Positions 23,411-32,523 of a DNA stretch of 64,000 nucleotides are shown here, in pieces. Under the pieces are notes generated by a model. That model did not search any database, was not told where the DNA came from, and saw only the letters and a list, made by a program, of their open reading frames with translations. Source of the stretch: Cellulomonas carbonis (GTDB lineage: Bacteria; Actinomycetota; Actinomycetes; Actinomycetales; Cellulomonadaceae); the NCBI RefSeq assembly GCF_014636275.1, contig NZ_BMEB01000003.1:62001-126000 (forward strand), read 5' to 3'. Within the stretch, counting starts at the first letter, position 1; every line of letters starts with the position of its first letter. The position numbers were made by a program, and so were the translations under genes.

Positions 23411-26400
23411 ATGACGAGGTCGGCGATGACACAGCGCGCGCAGGTCCTGACCAACGACCCGGCGCACGCGCCGGAGCCGTCCGCACCGGCGCCCGGAGCC
23501 GCCCCACCGCGCTACCCGGGCGTGCCGACCGTCGTGCACGGCAACGGCGCCGTCGCGCACGTCATGACGCAGGTCTGCGGAGGTGTCATCGGCTACCCGA
23601 TCACGCCGTCGACCGAGATCGCCGAGCTGTTCGAGGCCGCGCGCGCCGAGGGCGCCCTGAACGTGTGGGGCCGCCACCCGTTCTTCGTCGAGGCCGAGGG
23701 TGAGCACTCCGCGCAGAGCGGCGCGCTCGGTGCGGCGCTGACCGGCGGGCACTTCGTGTCCAACGCGTCGTCGAGCCAGGGCGTGCTCTACGCGATGGAG
23801 TCGCACGTCGTCACGGTCGGCAAGAAGATCGGCGGCTTCGTCCTGCAGGTCGCGGCGCGCGTCGTGTCGCGGCACTCGCTCAACGTGATGGCCGGGCACG
23901 ACGACGTGTACGCGCTCCTGCCGGCCGGCTACACGATCCTCTTCGGCTCCGACCCGCAGGAGGCCGCCGACCTCGCCGCGATCGCGTACCGCACGTCGTC
24001 GCTGTCGCTCGTGCCCGTCGCCAACGCCATGGACGGGTTCGCGACGAGCCACGTCATGAGCGAGGTGCGCCTGCCCGAGCCCGAGCTGCTCAAGGAGTAC
24101 CTGGGTGACCCCGCGGGCCGCATCCCGGCGCCGACCGTCGCGCAGGAGGTCCTGCTCGGCGCGCGCGGCCGCGTGTTCCAGCTCGAGCGGTTCCTCGACC
24201 GGCACGCCGACGACGTCCCGCCCGCCGACCTCTCCGCGCTCCGCGGGCACCTCGCGGCTGCGGCCGACGCGGTCGAGGCCGACGACGACGGCGCCCTGGC
24301 CGACGACACGGGCCGCTGGCTGCCCGAGGAGCTCCGGGGGCCCTGGCGTCGCCAGTGGCGCGGGGCGTGGCGCAAGGGGACCCGCCAGCTCGTGCCCGCG
24401 CTCGTCGACGTCCACGACCCGGGCGTCACGGGTCCCGTGCAGAACCAGCCGGACTTCCAGGCCGGTGCCGTCGACCACCGCACGCACTTCGCGAGCGAGG
24501 TCCCGCGGCTCGTCCGGCAGGCGATGGCCGAGTACACCGCGCTCACCGGCCGCACCTACGCGCCCGTCCGCACCTACGGTCCCGACGACGCCGACCTCGC
24601 CGTCGTCGGCATGGGCTCCGTGACCGACGACGTCCGCGCGGTGCTGCCCCACCTCGAGGCCCGGGGCCTGCGCGTGCGCGTCGTGTCCGTGAAGCTCCTC
24701 CAGCCGTTCCCCGAGGACGAGGTGGTCGAGGCGCTGCGCGGTGCGACCGCCGTCACGGTGCTCGAGCGCTCGGAGGACACCGCGCTCACGCGGCTCGTCA
24801 CGCAGGCGCTCTTCCGCGCGCACCTCTCCCCGCGCCTGACGACGGCGATCTTCGGGCTCGGCGGGCACGACCTCCAGCCGCGGCACACGATCGCGATGGT
24901 CCGCCGCATGGCCGCGGGCGGGACCCCGCCGCTCCTCTACCTCGGCTCGCAGCTCTTCTCGACCGACCCGCCGCCGCACGTCGCCGAGCTCCAGGAGCGC
25001 CTGCGCGACGCCTACCCGGAGACGGAGGCGATGGCGCTCACGACCGAGCCCAACCCGCCGCTCCTGCCGCCGTCGGCGTTGCGCGTGCGGTTCCACTCCG
25101 TGGGCGGCTACGGCACGGTCGCGACCGGCAAGCTGCTCACGCAGCTGCTCTCCGGGCTGCTCGGCATGCACCCGAAGGCCGCGCCGAAGTACGGGTCGGA
25201 GAAGAGCGGTGCGCCGACGAGCTTCTCGATCACGCTGAGCCCCGAGCCGGTCCTGCTGACCAACGCCGAGCTCGAGGACGTCGAGGTCGTCGTCTCGCCG
25301 GACCACAAGGCGTTCGTCCACACGAACCCGCTCAAGGGCCTGGTCCCGGGCGGCACGTTCCTGCTCCAGTCGGACCTGCCGCCGCTCGCCGTCTGGCGCG
25401 ACCTGCCGGCGTACGCGCGACGGACCATCCGCGAGCGCCGGATCCGCTTCCTCGTCGTCGACGCGTTCGCCGTCGCGACGCGGCACGCCCCCACGCCCGA
25501 GCTCGAGACGCGCATGATGGGGATGGCGTTCATCGGCGCCGTCGTCGGTCACGTCGACCGGGTGTCCGGTGGCGCGAGCCCCGAGGTGGTCCTCGAGCGG
25601 GTGCGCGAGCGGATCGTCGCGAAGTTCGGCGCGAAGGGCGACGCGGTCGTCGAGGCGAACACGGCCGTGATCCGCGACGGCGCCGCCGCGACGGTCCCCG
25701 TCGAGTACGACGACCCGGCGTTCCTCGCGGTCGAGTCCGAGCCGGCGCGGCCGCGCACGCGGACCGCTGCGTTGTCGGCGTCGATGTGCCCGGCGGTGGC
25801 CGACCCGCGCCCGAGCGCGCTGTTCGACCCGGGGTACTTCGACGACGTCGTCGGGCGCCCGTTCCGCGAGGGGACGATCGGCGAGGCGCCGGTCCTGCCC
25901 GGGACCGGGATGTTCATGCCCGTCGGCACGGGGGCCGCGCGCGACAAGGGCGTGTTCCGGCGGACCGTGCCGGTGTTCGACCCGACGAGCTGCACGGGCT
26001 GCCTCGAGTGCGCGCTCGTCTGCCCCGACGTCGCGATCCCGAACACGGTGCACGAGGTCCACGACCTCCTGCTCACCGCGATCGCGCGGGTCGACGCGAC
26101 CGAGCCGCAGCGCGACGCGCTGCGCGCCCAGGTGCCGACGTGGTCCGCGCGCGTGCGCGAGCTGTACCGCGGTGACCGGACCGAGCGGCCGTTCGCCGAC
26201 GTCGTCGCGGACGCGGCGTCCGTGCTCGACGCGCCGTCGCCCACCACCGCCCGGCTCGTCGGTGCCGTCGTCGGGGCGGTCGCGGCGTACCCCGTCGCGC
26301 GCACGCGTCCCTTCTTCGACGCCCCCGAGCGGACGACGCCGGGCACGGGCGGGCTGTTCGCCGCGACGGTCGACCCGTGGAAGTGCACGGGCTGCCTGCA

Positions 26401-28507
26401 GTGCGTCGAGGTGTGCGGCCCGGGTGCGCTCGGCGCGCAGGACCAGATGCCCGACCTCCTCACGATGCTCGAGGACCGCTTCGAGACCATGACGCACCTG
26501 CCGAACACGCCGCGCAGGTTCCTCGACGGCGCGACGACGTCCGACGGCGACCTCAAGCGCGTCGTCCTCGACCACACGTGCTACTACGCGACCACGGGCG
26601 GGCACGGCGCGTGCCGCGGGTGCGGCGAGGTCACCGCGATCCGGCTCGTCACGTCGCTGAGCCGCGCGCTGGGCGACCAGCGCCGCGTCGCGCGCACGCA
26701 CGAGCTCACCGACCTCCTGACGCGCCTCGCCGCCAAGCGGGACGCGCTCGCGGACGACGACGAGCGGCGCGCGCACCTCGCCGCGGTGACGGCCGAGCTC
26801 GAGCGCCGCCTGTACCTCGACGAGGGCGGGCCGACGGGCCACGGGCCGGCGCCCACCGTGGTCGCCAACTCGACCGGCTGCAGCAGCGTCTACGCGTCGA
26901 CGCTGCCGTTCACGCCGTACCTCGACCCGTGGGTCAACAGCCTGTTCCAGGACGCGCAGCCGCTCGCCGCGGGGCTCTTCGAGGGGATCGCGGCGCACGT
27001 CGTCCCCGAGGTGCGCGCGCTGCGCGAGGCGCGCCTCGAGCTCGACGACGCGTACGACCCCGCGGTGCACGGCCCGGCGCTGCGCACGCTCTCGTGGCGC
27101 GACTTCACCGACGACGAGCTCGGGCTGCTGCCGACCGTCCTCACCGTCGGTGGCGACGGCGCGAGCTACGACATCGGCTTCGGCGCGATGTCGCGCGTCC
27201 TCACCGGCGGCACGCCGGTCAAGATGCTGGTGCTCGACACGGGCGCCTACTCGAACACGGGCGGCCAGGCGTCGACGGCGAGCTTCACGGGCCAGGACGC
27301 CGACCTCGCGCGGGTGGGGCGCGCGCACCTCGGCAAGTCCGAGCGCCGCAAGGAGCTCGCGCTGCTCGCCGCGCTGCACCCCGACGTCTTCGCGTGCGTC
27401 ACCGCGACGGCGCTGCACGGTCACTTCCTGCGCACCGCCCTGCGGATGATCGAGCACCCCGGACCCGCCGTGATGGACGTCTACACGCCGTGCGGCACCG
27501 AGAACGGCGTCGCCGAGGACCAGTCCCACGCGCGGTCCCGGCTCGCGGTCGAGAGCCGGATGAGCCCGGTCCTCGTGCACGACCCGCGCCAGGGCGAGAC
27601 GCTCGCCGAGCGCCTCTCGCTCGACGGCAACCCCGACGTCGACAGCACGTGGACGACGACGACGCTCGCGTACGTCGACGACGCGGGCGCGCCGCAGGTG
27701 CTCACGACGACCCTCACGCCCGCGCACTTCGCCCTCGGTGAGGGGCGGTTCCGCAAGCAGTTCCGCCCGCTGCGCGCCGACGAGGCCGACGCGGCGGTCC
27801 CGGTCGAGGAGTACGTCGAGCTGACCGCCGAGGCGCGCGAGGGTCGCGTCCCCGTCGTGCTCGCGACCGACGCCGAGCGGCACCTCGTCCGGGTCGCGTG
27901 CTCGCCGCAGGTCGTCGCGCTCGTCGAGGACCGGCGTCGGCACTGGCACCTGCTGCAGCACCTCGCGGGCCGGCACGTCGTCGCGCTCACCGCGCGTCAC
28001 CGCGAGGAGGTCGACGCGCTCACCGCGCGCTACGAGGAGGCCGCCCGCCTGCGTGAGACGTCCCTCGACGACATGGCGCGCGTCATGGCGGACCTCGCCG
28101 TCGCGAGCGGTGCGCCCACGGCGTCGGGCGGGGTGTCGGGCGGGGTGTCCGGCGGGGTGTCCGGCGTCGTGCCGGGCCTCGTCCCCGGCGGTGCCACCGT
28201 CGGCCCCGCCCTGCACGCGGGCGGGGTCGGTTCGCCCGACGGGCTCGTCGCCCCGGCGCCGGCGGTCGCCGTCGACGAGGCGCCGATCCGGCTGGACCCC
28301 GCGGACCAGGCCCTGTGCAACGACTGCGGCACGTGCTACCAGGAGCTCCCGCAGCTCTTCGAGCGCGTCACCGCCGTCGTCGACGGCGAGGTGCGCTCGG
28401 TCGCGCGCCTGCGTCCCGGGGCGCTCGACCACCTCGAGGTCACGCCCGACGTGGCGCGGCGGATCGCGCGCGTGAAGGCGACGTGCGATGCGGAGATCAT
28501 CCGATGA
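23411..28507 (+). CDS. Single-chain pyruvate:ferredoxin (flavodoxin) oxidoreductase with extra C-terminal Cys domain
   Basis: A 1698-residue cytoplasmic enzyme that oxidises pyruvate with CoA to acetyl-CoA, CO2 and reduced ferredoxin. Domain order: alpha (GGVIGYPITPSTEIAELF, residue about 58-73), domain II (about 390-530), gamma (SVGGYGTVATGKLL, about 563), a double [4Fe-4S] domain (CTGCLECALVCP at 861 and CTGCLQCVEVCG at 992), and the TPP-binding beta domain (GACRGCGEVTA near 1066; GDGASYDIGFGAM near 1249; YSNTGGQ). Usual one-chain enzymes have about 1170-1200 residues. Here insertions and a tail add 500: a GGVSGGVSGGVSG linker (about 1575) leads to a C-terminal domain with CNDCGTCYQE (about 1636). 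The stop overlaps the next start (ATGA). ATG 23426 is an alternative start. Confidence 0.93.
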   Translation: MTRSAMTQRAQVLTNDPAHAPEPSAPAPGAAPPRYPGVPTVVHGNGAVAHVMTQVCGGVIGYPITPSTEIAELFEAARAEGALNVWGRHPFFVEAEGEHSAQSGALGAALTGGHFVSNASSSQGVLYAMESHVVTVGKKIGGFVLQVAARVVSRHSLNVMAGHDDVYALLPAGYTILFGSDPQEAADLAAIAYRTSSLSLVPVANAMDGFATSHVMSEVRLPEPELLKEYLGDPAGRIPAPTVAQEVLLGARGRVFQLERFLDRHADDVPPADLSALRGHLAAAADAVEADDDGALADDTGRWLPEELRGPWRRQWRGAWRKGTRQLVPALVDVHDPGVTGPVQNQPDFQAGAVDHRTHFASEVPRLVRQAMAEYTALTGRTYAPVRTYGPDDADLAVVGMGSVTDDVRAVLPHLEARGLRVRVVSVKLLQPFPEDEVVEALRGATAVTVLERSEDTALTRLVTQALFRAHLSPRLTTAIFGLGGHDLQPRHTIAMVRRMAAGGTPPLLYLGSQLFSTDPPPHVAELQERLRDAYPETEAMALTTEPNPPLLPPSALRVRFHSVGGYGTVATGKLLTQLLSGLLGMHPKAAPKYGSEKSGAPTSFSITLSPEPVLLTNAELEDVEVVVSPDHKAFVHTNPLKGLVPGGTFLLQSDLPPLAVWRDLPAYARRTIRERRIRFLVVDAFAVATRHAPTPELETRMMGMAFIGAVVGHVDRVSGGASPEVVLERVRERIVAKFGAKGDAVVEANTAVIRDGAAATVPVEYDDPAFLAVESEPARPRTRTAALSASMCPAVADPRPSALFDPGYFDDVVGRPFREGTIGEAPVLPGTGMFMPVGTGAARDKGVFRRTVPVFDPTSCTGCLECALVCPDVAIPNTVHEVHDLLLTAIARVDATEPQRDALRAQVPTWSARVRELYRGDRTERPFADVVADAASVLDAPSPTTARLVGAVVGAVAAYPVARTRPFFDAPERTTPGTGGLFAATVDPWKCTGCLQCVEVCGPGALGAQDQMPDLLTMLEDRFETMTHLPNTPRRFLDGATTSDGDLKRVVLDHTCYYATTGGHGACRGCGEVTAIRLVTSLSRALGDQRRVARTHELTDLLTRLAAKRDALADDDERRAHLAAVTAELERRLYLDEGGPTGHGPAPTVVANSTGCSSVYASTLPFTPYLDPWVNSLFQDAQPLAAGLFEGIAAHVVPEVRALREARLELDDAYDPAVHGPALRTLSWRDFTDDELGLLPTVLTVGGDGASYDIGFGAMSRVLTGGTPVKMLVLDTGAYSNTGGQASTASFTGQDADLARVGRAHLGKSERRKELALLAALHPDVFACVTATALHGHFLRTALRMIEHPGPAVMDVYTPCGTENGVAEDQSHARSRLAVESRMSPVLVHDPRQGETLAERLSLDGNPDVDSTWTTTTLAYVDDAGAPQVLTTTLTPAHFALGEGRFRKQFRPLRADEADAAVPVEEYVELTAEAREGRVPVVLATDAERHLVRVACSPQVVALVEDRRRHWHLLQHLAGRHVVALTARHREEVDALTARYEEAARLRETSLDDMARVMADLAVASGAPTASGGVSGGVSGGVSGVVPGLVPGGATVGPALHAGGVGSPDGLVAPAPAVAVDEAPIRLDPADQALCNDCGTCYQELPQLFERVTAVVDGEVRSVARLRPGALDHLEVTPDVARRIARVKATCDAEIIR

Positions 28508-31245
28508 GCACCCCGATGAGCACGGCGACGGAGTCCCAGGCCGAGCTCGTCCGACGGCGCCTCGCCGCGGAGCCCGGGGCGTTCCGCGACCTGTTCGTCG
28601 CGGACGGGATGCACGCCGTCGCGTGGGAGTTCCACCAGCCCGAGCTGAGCGAGGCGTTCGTCCGGGCGCTGTGGGCGGGTCTGCTGCGGCAGGACGACGC
28701 GAGCACGGTGCTCATGCGGTTCCTGTGGGACCTGCCGCTGGGGAAGAAGCGGCTGTTCGTGCGCGGCGTCGACCGGCACCTGTCCGACCGGTACCCGATG
28801 CTCGCGGGGCTGTCGGAGGGCTGGCCCGCGGCGCGCCGCATCCCGCCGTACGTCCGCGCCGCCGAGGACCGGTCGGCGGACTTCGGCGTCGTCGACCAGG
28901 GCTTCCTCGGGTACCTCGGGCAGGGGTTCACGCTCGCCGAGGTGGACCTTCTCGTCTGGCTCGAGGTGCTGCGCGACAAGCAGTGCGCCGAGCGGCCGTG
29001 CGAGCTGGGTGCGCTCGTCGCGGGCACCGACGAGCGCACCGGGGGCTGCCCCGTGCGCGTCCGCATCCCCGAGGTGCTGGAGCTGGTCGGCACGGGCCGG
29101 TTCGACGACGCGCTCGGCCTCCTCGAGGAGTGCAACCCGCTGCCCGGCGTGACGGGCCGCGTGTGCCCGCAGGAGAAGCAGTGCCAGGGCGTGTGCCTGC
29201 TCAAGACGCCGATGTCGGTGGGTCAGGTCGAGCGCTACCTGCCCGACCGGGCGCGCGTCGTCGACCCTGGACGTGCCGCGCGGACGCTCGCGGGCGCACC
29301 CGACCCGTGGGTGGTCGCGACCCGGCCGCCGGTCGCCATAGTCGGCTCGGGCCCGTCGGGGCTGATCAACGCCTACCTGCTCGCGGCCGCCGGGTTCCCC
29401 GTGACGGTGCTCGAGGCGTTCCCGGCGCTCGGCGGCGTGCTGCGGTACGGCATCCCCGAGTTCCGGCTGCCGAAGGACCTGGTCGACGACGTCGTCGAGC
29501 GGATCCGGCTGCTCGGCGGGCGGTTCGTGCAGGACGTCGTCGTCGGGCGGACCGTGACCGTGCAGGGGCTGCGTGACGCGGGGTTCTGGCGCGTGTTCGT
29601 CGGGACGGGTGCGGGCCTGCCGCGCTTCATGGGGATCCCGGGGGAGGACCTGCTCGACGTCATGTCCGCGAACGAGCTGCTCACGCGGGTCAACCTCATG
29701 CAGGGGCTGCGGGACGGGCACGAGACACCCGTGCCCGACGTCGCCGGCCGGCACGTGCTCGTCGTCGGCGGCGGGAACACCGCGATGGACGCCGCCCGCA
29801 CCGCGCGCCGCATGGGCGGCGACGTGACGGTCGTGTACCGGCGCACGCGCGCCGAGATGCCCGCACGAGTCGAGGAGCTCGAGCACGCGCTCGAGGAGGG
29901 CGTCCGGCTGCTGCCGCTGAGGTCGCCGACGGAGCTCGTGGGCGACCCGGCCACGGGGCGCGTGACCGCGGCGACGCTCGACGTCATGGAGCTCGGCGAG
30001 CCCGACGCGTCCGGCCGTCGTCGTCCCGTCCCGACCGGCCGCACCGAGACGGTCGCCGCGGACCTCGTCGTCATGGCGCTCGGCAACGCCGCCAACCCGG
30101 TGCTCACGGGCTCCGAGCCGCGGCTGCACACGTCGCGTCACGGCACGATCGACCTCGACCGCGCGGGGTCGCAGGAGACGACGCTGCCCGGCGTCTACAG
30201 CGGGGGCGACGCGACCCGCGGCGGGTCGACGGCGATCAACGCCGCGGGGGACGGGCGGGCCGCGGCGCGCGAGATCGCCGCCGCTGTGGACCTCGACGCG
30301 GACGCGGTGCGGCGCGCGGTCGCGTCGGCGCGGCGGTTCACCGACCTCGCGTCCGTCGCGCCGACCCTGGTCGCGCGCACCGACCTCGCGCCCGGCATCG
30401 TCGAGCTCGAGGTGCGGGCACCGCTCGTGGCGCGGGCGGCGCGGGCGGGGCAGTTCGTGCGGGTCCTTCCGCAGCCCGACGGCGAGCTCGTCCCGCTGAC
30501 GCTCGCCGACTGGGACGCGACGGCCGGGACGGTGACCCTCGTCGTGCAGGGCGTGGGCACGAGCACGGCGGGACTCGTCGCGACGGCGGTCGGCGCGGCG
30601 CTCGCGGGCGTCGCCGGCCCGCTCGGGTGCCCGAGCCGCGTGGAGCGGCACGACGACGACACGACGGTCGTGCTCGTCGCGGGCGGGCTCGGGCTGCCGC
30701 CCGCGTACCCCATCGCGCGCGAGCACCTGCGGGCTGGCAACCACGTCACGCTCGTCGCGGGGTTCCGCGACGCCGCGCACGTGTTCTGGGACCGGCCCGA
30801 CGAGCGCGTCGCGCTGCTCGGTGCGGGTGCCCCGGGCCGGTTCGACGTCGTGTGGGCGACCGACGACGGGAGCGCGGGGGTCGCCGGACCCGTGACCGGC
30901 CCGCTCGAGGGCGTCCTCGAGGCCGCTCGGACCGGCTCGGGGCGTCGTGTGGCCGAGGTCGTCACGGTCGGCCCGCCGCGCATGATGCGTGCGGTCGCCG
31001 ACCTGACCCGGCGGTACGGCGCCCCGTGCGTCGCGAGCCTCAACTCCGTCATGGTCGACGGGACGGGCATGTGCGGCGCGTGCATGGTCCCCGTCGTCGT
31101 CGACGGCGTCCGGGAGCGGCGGCACGCGTGCATCGACGGCCCGGAGATGGACGCGCACGCGGTCGACTGGGACCGCTACCTGCCGCGCTTCGGCCAGTGG
31201 CGCGAGCAGGAGCGACGCAGCGCCGTGGCGCACGGGCTCGCGTGA
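28504..31245 (+). CDS. One-chain NfnB-NfnA-like FAD/Fe-S oxidoreductase (ferredoxin:NADP+ type)
   Basis: A 913-residue protein. After a 190-residue N-terminal region I do not recognise come the GltD/NfnB Cys set (ECNPLPGVTGRVCPQEKQCQGVC, about 209-232), an FAD Rossmann site (AIVGSGPSGLINAYLLAAAG, about 277) and an NADPH site (VLVVGGGNTAMDAARTA, about 419). From about residue 620 to the end it is an NfnA/PyrK-like ferredoxin-reductase domain: GQFVRVLP, GGLGLPPAYPIAREH, and the [2Fe-2S] segment VDGTGMCGACMVPVVVDG...CIDGPEMDAHAVDWDR. In known NfnAB/SudAB these halves are separate subunits that couple ferredoxin, NADH and NADP+ by flavin bifurcation. Fusion and overlap with the PFOR gene argue that the two work together; bifurcation itself is inference. 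Confidence 0.88.
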   Translation: MSTPMSTATESQAELVRRRLAAEPGAFRDLFVADGMHAVAWEFHQPELSEAFVRALWAGLLRQDDASTVLMRFLWDLPLGKKRLFVRGVDRHLSDRYPMLAGLSEGWPAARRIPPYVRAAEDRSADFGVVDQGFLGYLGQGFTLAEVDLLVWLEVLRDKQCAERPCELGALVAGTDERTGGCPVRVRIPEVLELVGTGRFDDALGLLEECNPLPGVTGRVCPQEKQCQGVCLLKTPMSVGQVERYLPDRARVVDPGRAARTLAGAPDPWVVATRPPVAIVGSGPSGLINAYLLAAAGFPVTVLEAFPALGGVLRYGIPEFRLPKDLVDDVVERIRLLGGRFVQDVVVGRTVTVQGLRDAGFWRVFVGTGAGLPRFMGIPGEDLLDVMSANELLTRVNLMQGLRDGHETPVPDVAGRHVLVVGGGNTAMDAARTARRMGGDVTVVYRRTRAEMPARVEELEHALEEGVRLLPLRSPTELVGDPATGRVTAATLDVMELGEPDASGRRRPVPTGRTETVAADLVVMALGNAANPVLTGSEPRLHTSRHGTIDLDRAGSQETTLPGVYSGGDATRGGSTAINAAGDGRAAAREIAAAVDLDADAVRRAVASARRFTDLASVAPTLVARTDLAPGIVELEVRAPLVARAARAGQFVRVLPQPDGELVPLTLADWDATAGTVTLVVQGVGTSTAGLVATAVGAALAGVAGPLGCPSRVERHDDDTTVVLVAGGLGLPPAYPIAREHLRAGNHVTLVAGFRDAAHVFWDRPDERVALLGAGAPGRFDVVWATDDGSAGVAGPVTGPLEGVLEAARTGSGRRVAEVVTVGPPRMMRAVADLTRRYGAPCVASLNSVMVDGTGMCGACMVPVVVDGVRERRHACIDGPEMDAHAVDWDRYLPRFGQWREQERRSAVAHGLA

Positions 31246-31246
31246 C

Positions 31247-31266
31247 GCCCGCGGGGGACCGCGGGC
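31247..31266 (+). terminator. Short hairpin after the NfnBA-like gene
   Basis: GCCCGCG (31247-31253) and CGCGGGC (31260-31266) pair around six bases directly after the stop codon. It may serve both convergent genes. Confidence 0.5.
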
Positions 31267-31276
31267 CGTGGAGCCG

Positions 31277-31525
31277 CTACGGGCGGTAGCCCTCGACCGC
31301 CTCGCGCACGACGGCGTCCGCGCGCCGCTGTACCTCGGACGCCTGCGGGGCAGGACCGCCCTGCGCCGCGTCCCACGCCGCCGCGAGGGCGGCGCGCGCC
31401 TGGTCGGGTGTCGCGGTCGGCACGCCCTCGAGGACGGCGGGCACGAGCCAGTCGACGTCGAGCGTCCCGCCGGGCGGTCCGAACACGCGCTCGCCGCTCA
31501 CCCAGTCGGTCGGTCCGTGCGTCAT
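31277..31525 (-). CDS. Small hypothetical protein
   Basis: An 82-residue soluble protein (THGPTDWVSGERVFGPPGGTL at the start, then an Ala-rich helical part and QRRADAVVREAVEGYRP at the end). ATG 31525 is taken as start; the longer frame adds only basic residues. I do not recognise a family. It is convergent with the NfnBA-like gene. Confidence 0.5.
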   Translation of the reverse strand: MTHGPTDWVSGERVFGPPGGTLDVDWLVPAVLEGVPTATPDQARAALAAAWDAAQGGPAPQASEVQRRADAVVREAVEGYRP

Positions 31526-31544
31526 GCCGTCATCGTCCGCCCGG

Positions 31545-31589
31545 GACGCCCCGTGCGCGCGCCGGGGGCGCGCACGGTGGCGGGGCGTC
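31545..31589 (-). terminator. Terminator of the thioredoxin-DUF302-YgaP-like operon
   Basis: GACGCCCCGTGCGCGC (31545-31560) pairs with GCGCGCAC (31568-31575) and GGGGCGTC (31582-31589), with a six-base bulge on the right arm. It begins 25 bp past the stop of the last gene. Confidence 0.6.
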
Positions 31590-31613
31590 GGGTCCTGCAG
31601 GACCGTCAAGCCG

Positions 31614-32060
31614 TCAGGCCGTCGGGACGTCGGACGGCGAGCGGAGGTCGCCGCGGAGCAGGCGGAGCTGCGTGCGCTCGGCGTCGATCTCGCGCTGCGT
31701 GCGGAAGCCGAGCCGGCGCAGCACCGGCAGCGGCGGGCACCAGCCCTGGAGGCCGTGCTGGAGGAGGAAGCCGGCGACGACGGCCGGCGGGACGAGCCAC
31801 CAGCTGCGCGTCCGGACCGCCGCCGTGAGGGTCGACACCAGGATGAGCGTCGAGGCGTTCACCTCGAGGGCGCGCTCGACGTCCCACTCGCGGTCCAGCT
31901 GCGCGAGGTGCTCGTCCAGGTCGGCGCGGGGGGCGCCGGCGAGGTGGGCCACGCGGTCGGCCGCCGTGCGGTCGATCTCCGCCTGGACCTCGTCGTCGGT
32001 GTGCGCGCGGACCCGGTCACCGGGTGTCGCGGTCGTCGCCTGCGGGTGCTGCTCGCTCAT
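31614..32060 (-). CDS. YgaP/DUF2892-like membrane protein
   Basis: A 148-residue protein. The N-terminal half is charged (HTDDEVQAEIDRTAADRVAHL); residues about 75-115 hold a hydrophobic pair (ASTLILVSTLTAAV and WWLVPPAVVAGFLLQHGLQG), followed by WCPPLPVLRRLGFRTQREIDAER. The CP...LRRLGFRT ending is that of DUF2892/YgaP membrane domains, which in many bacteria are fused to or sit beside rhodaneses and sulfur-transfer genes. It is last in the operon behind the CsoR/CstR-like site at 32922. Confidence 0.75.
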   Translation of the reverse strand: MSEQHPQATTATPGDRVRAHTDDEVQAEIDRTAADRVAHLAGAPRADLDEHLAQLDREWDVERALEVNASTLILVSTLTAAVRTRSWWLVPPAVVAGFLLQHGLQGWCPPLPVLRRLGFRTQREIDAERTQLRLLRGDLRSPSDVPTA

Positions 32061-32094
32061 CGTCTGCCTCCCTGCGTCGTCGACGGGTGGTGCG

Positions 32095-32490
32095 TCAGTG
32101 CGCGGTGAGCTGGTCGAGCGCGGCGCGGAGCCGGGTGCCGGCGTCCTGCGCGACGCCGGCGAGCCCGTCGTTGCCGGTGACGCCGACCATGACGTCCGGG
32201 TCGAGCGCCTCCACGATCGTGCGCCCGTCGTCCAGCGCGCGCACGACGACGTTGCAGGGCAGCAGCAGCCCGATGCTCGCCTCCGCCTGGAGGGCGCGGT
32301 GCGCGAGCGGCGGGTTGCAGGCCCCGAGCACGACCTGAGGAGCGACGTCCACGTCGAGCTTCGCCTTGAGCGTCGCGGCGAGGTCGAACTCGGTGAGGAC
32401 GCCGAAGCCCTGCGTCCCGAGCGCCTCACGCACCGCGGCGAGGGTCGCCTCGAAGGGTCGGTCGACGGTGGTCGAGATGCCGTACGTCAT
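32095..32490 (-). CDS. DUF302-domain protein
   Basis: A 131-residue single-domain protein with the DUF302 pattern: GISTTVDRPFEATLAAVREALGTQGFGVLTEFDLAATLKAKL split over its start, then LGACNPPLAHRALQAE and GLLLPCNVVV. The invariant Cys in LGACNP and a second in LLPCN are visible. DUF302 proteins occur next to copper, thiosulfate and persulfide genes in many bacteria; the biochemical role is unknown. It lies 34 bp before the YgaP-like gene. Confidence 0.9.
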   Translation of the reverse strand: MTYGISTTVDRPFEATLAAVREALGTQGFGVLTEFDLAATLKAKLDVDVAPQVVLGACNPPLAHRALQAEASIGLLLPCNVVVRALDDGRTIVEALDPDVMVGVTGNDGLAGVAQDAGTRLRAALDQLTAH

Positions 32491-32523
32491 GGTCGGTCCT
32501 TCCGTGGCGTGCGTCGGGTGGTG

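Noticed and set aside
23219-28432. A 1737-residue open frame antisense to the PFOR gene
   Set aside because: No recognisable motif; the + strand frame has complete PFOR domains.
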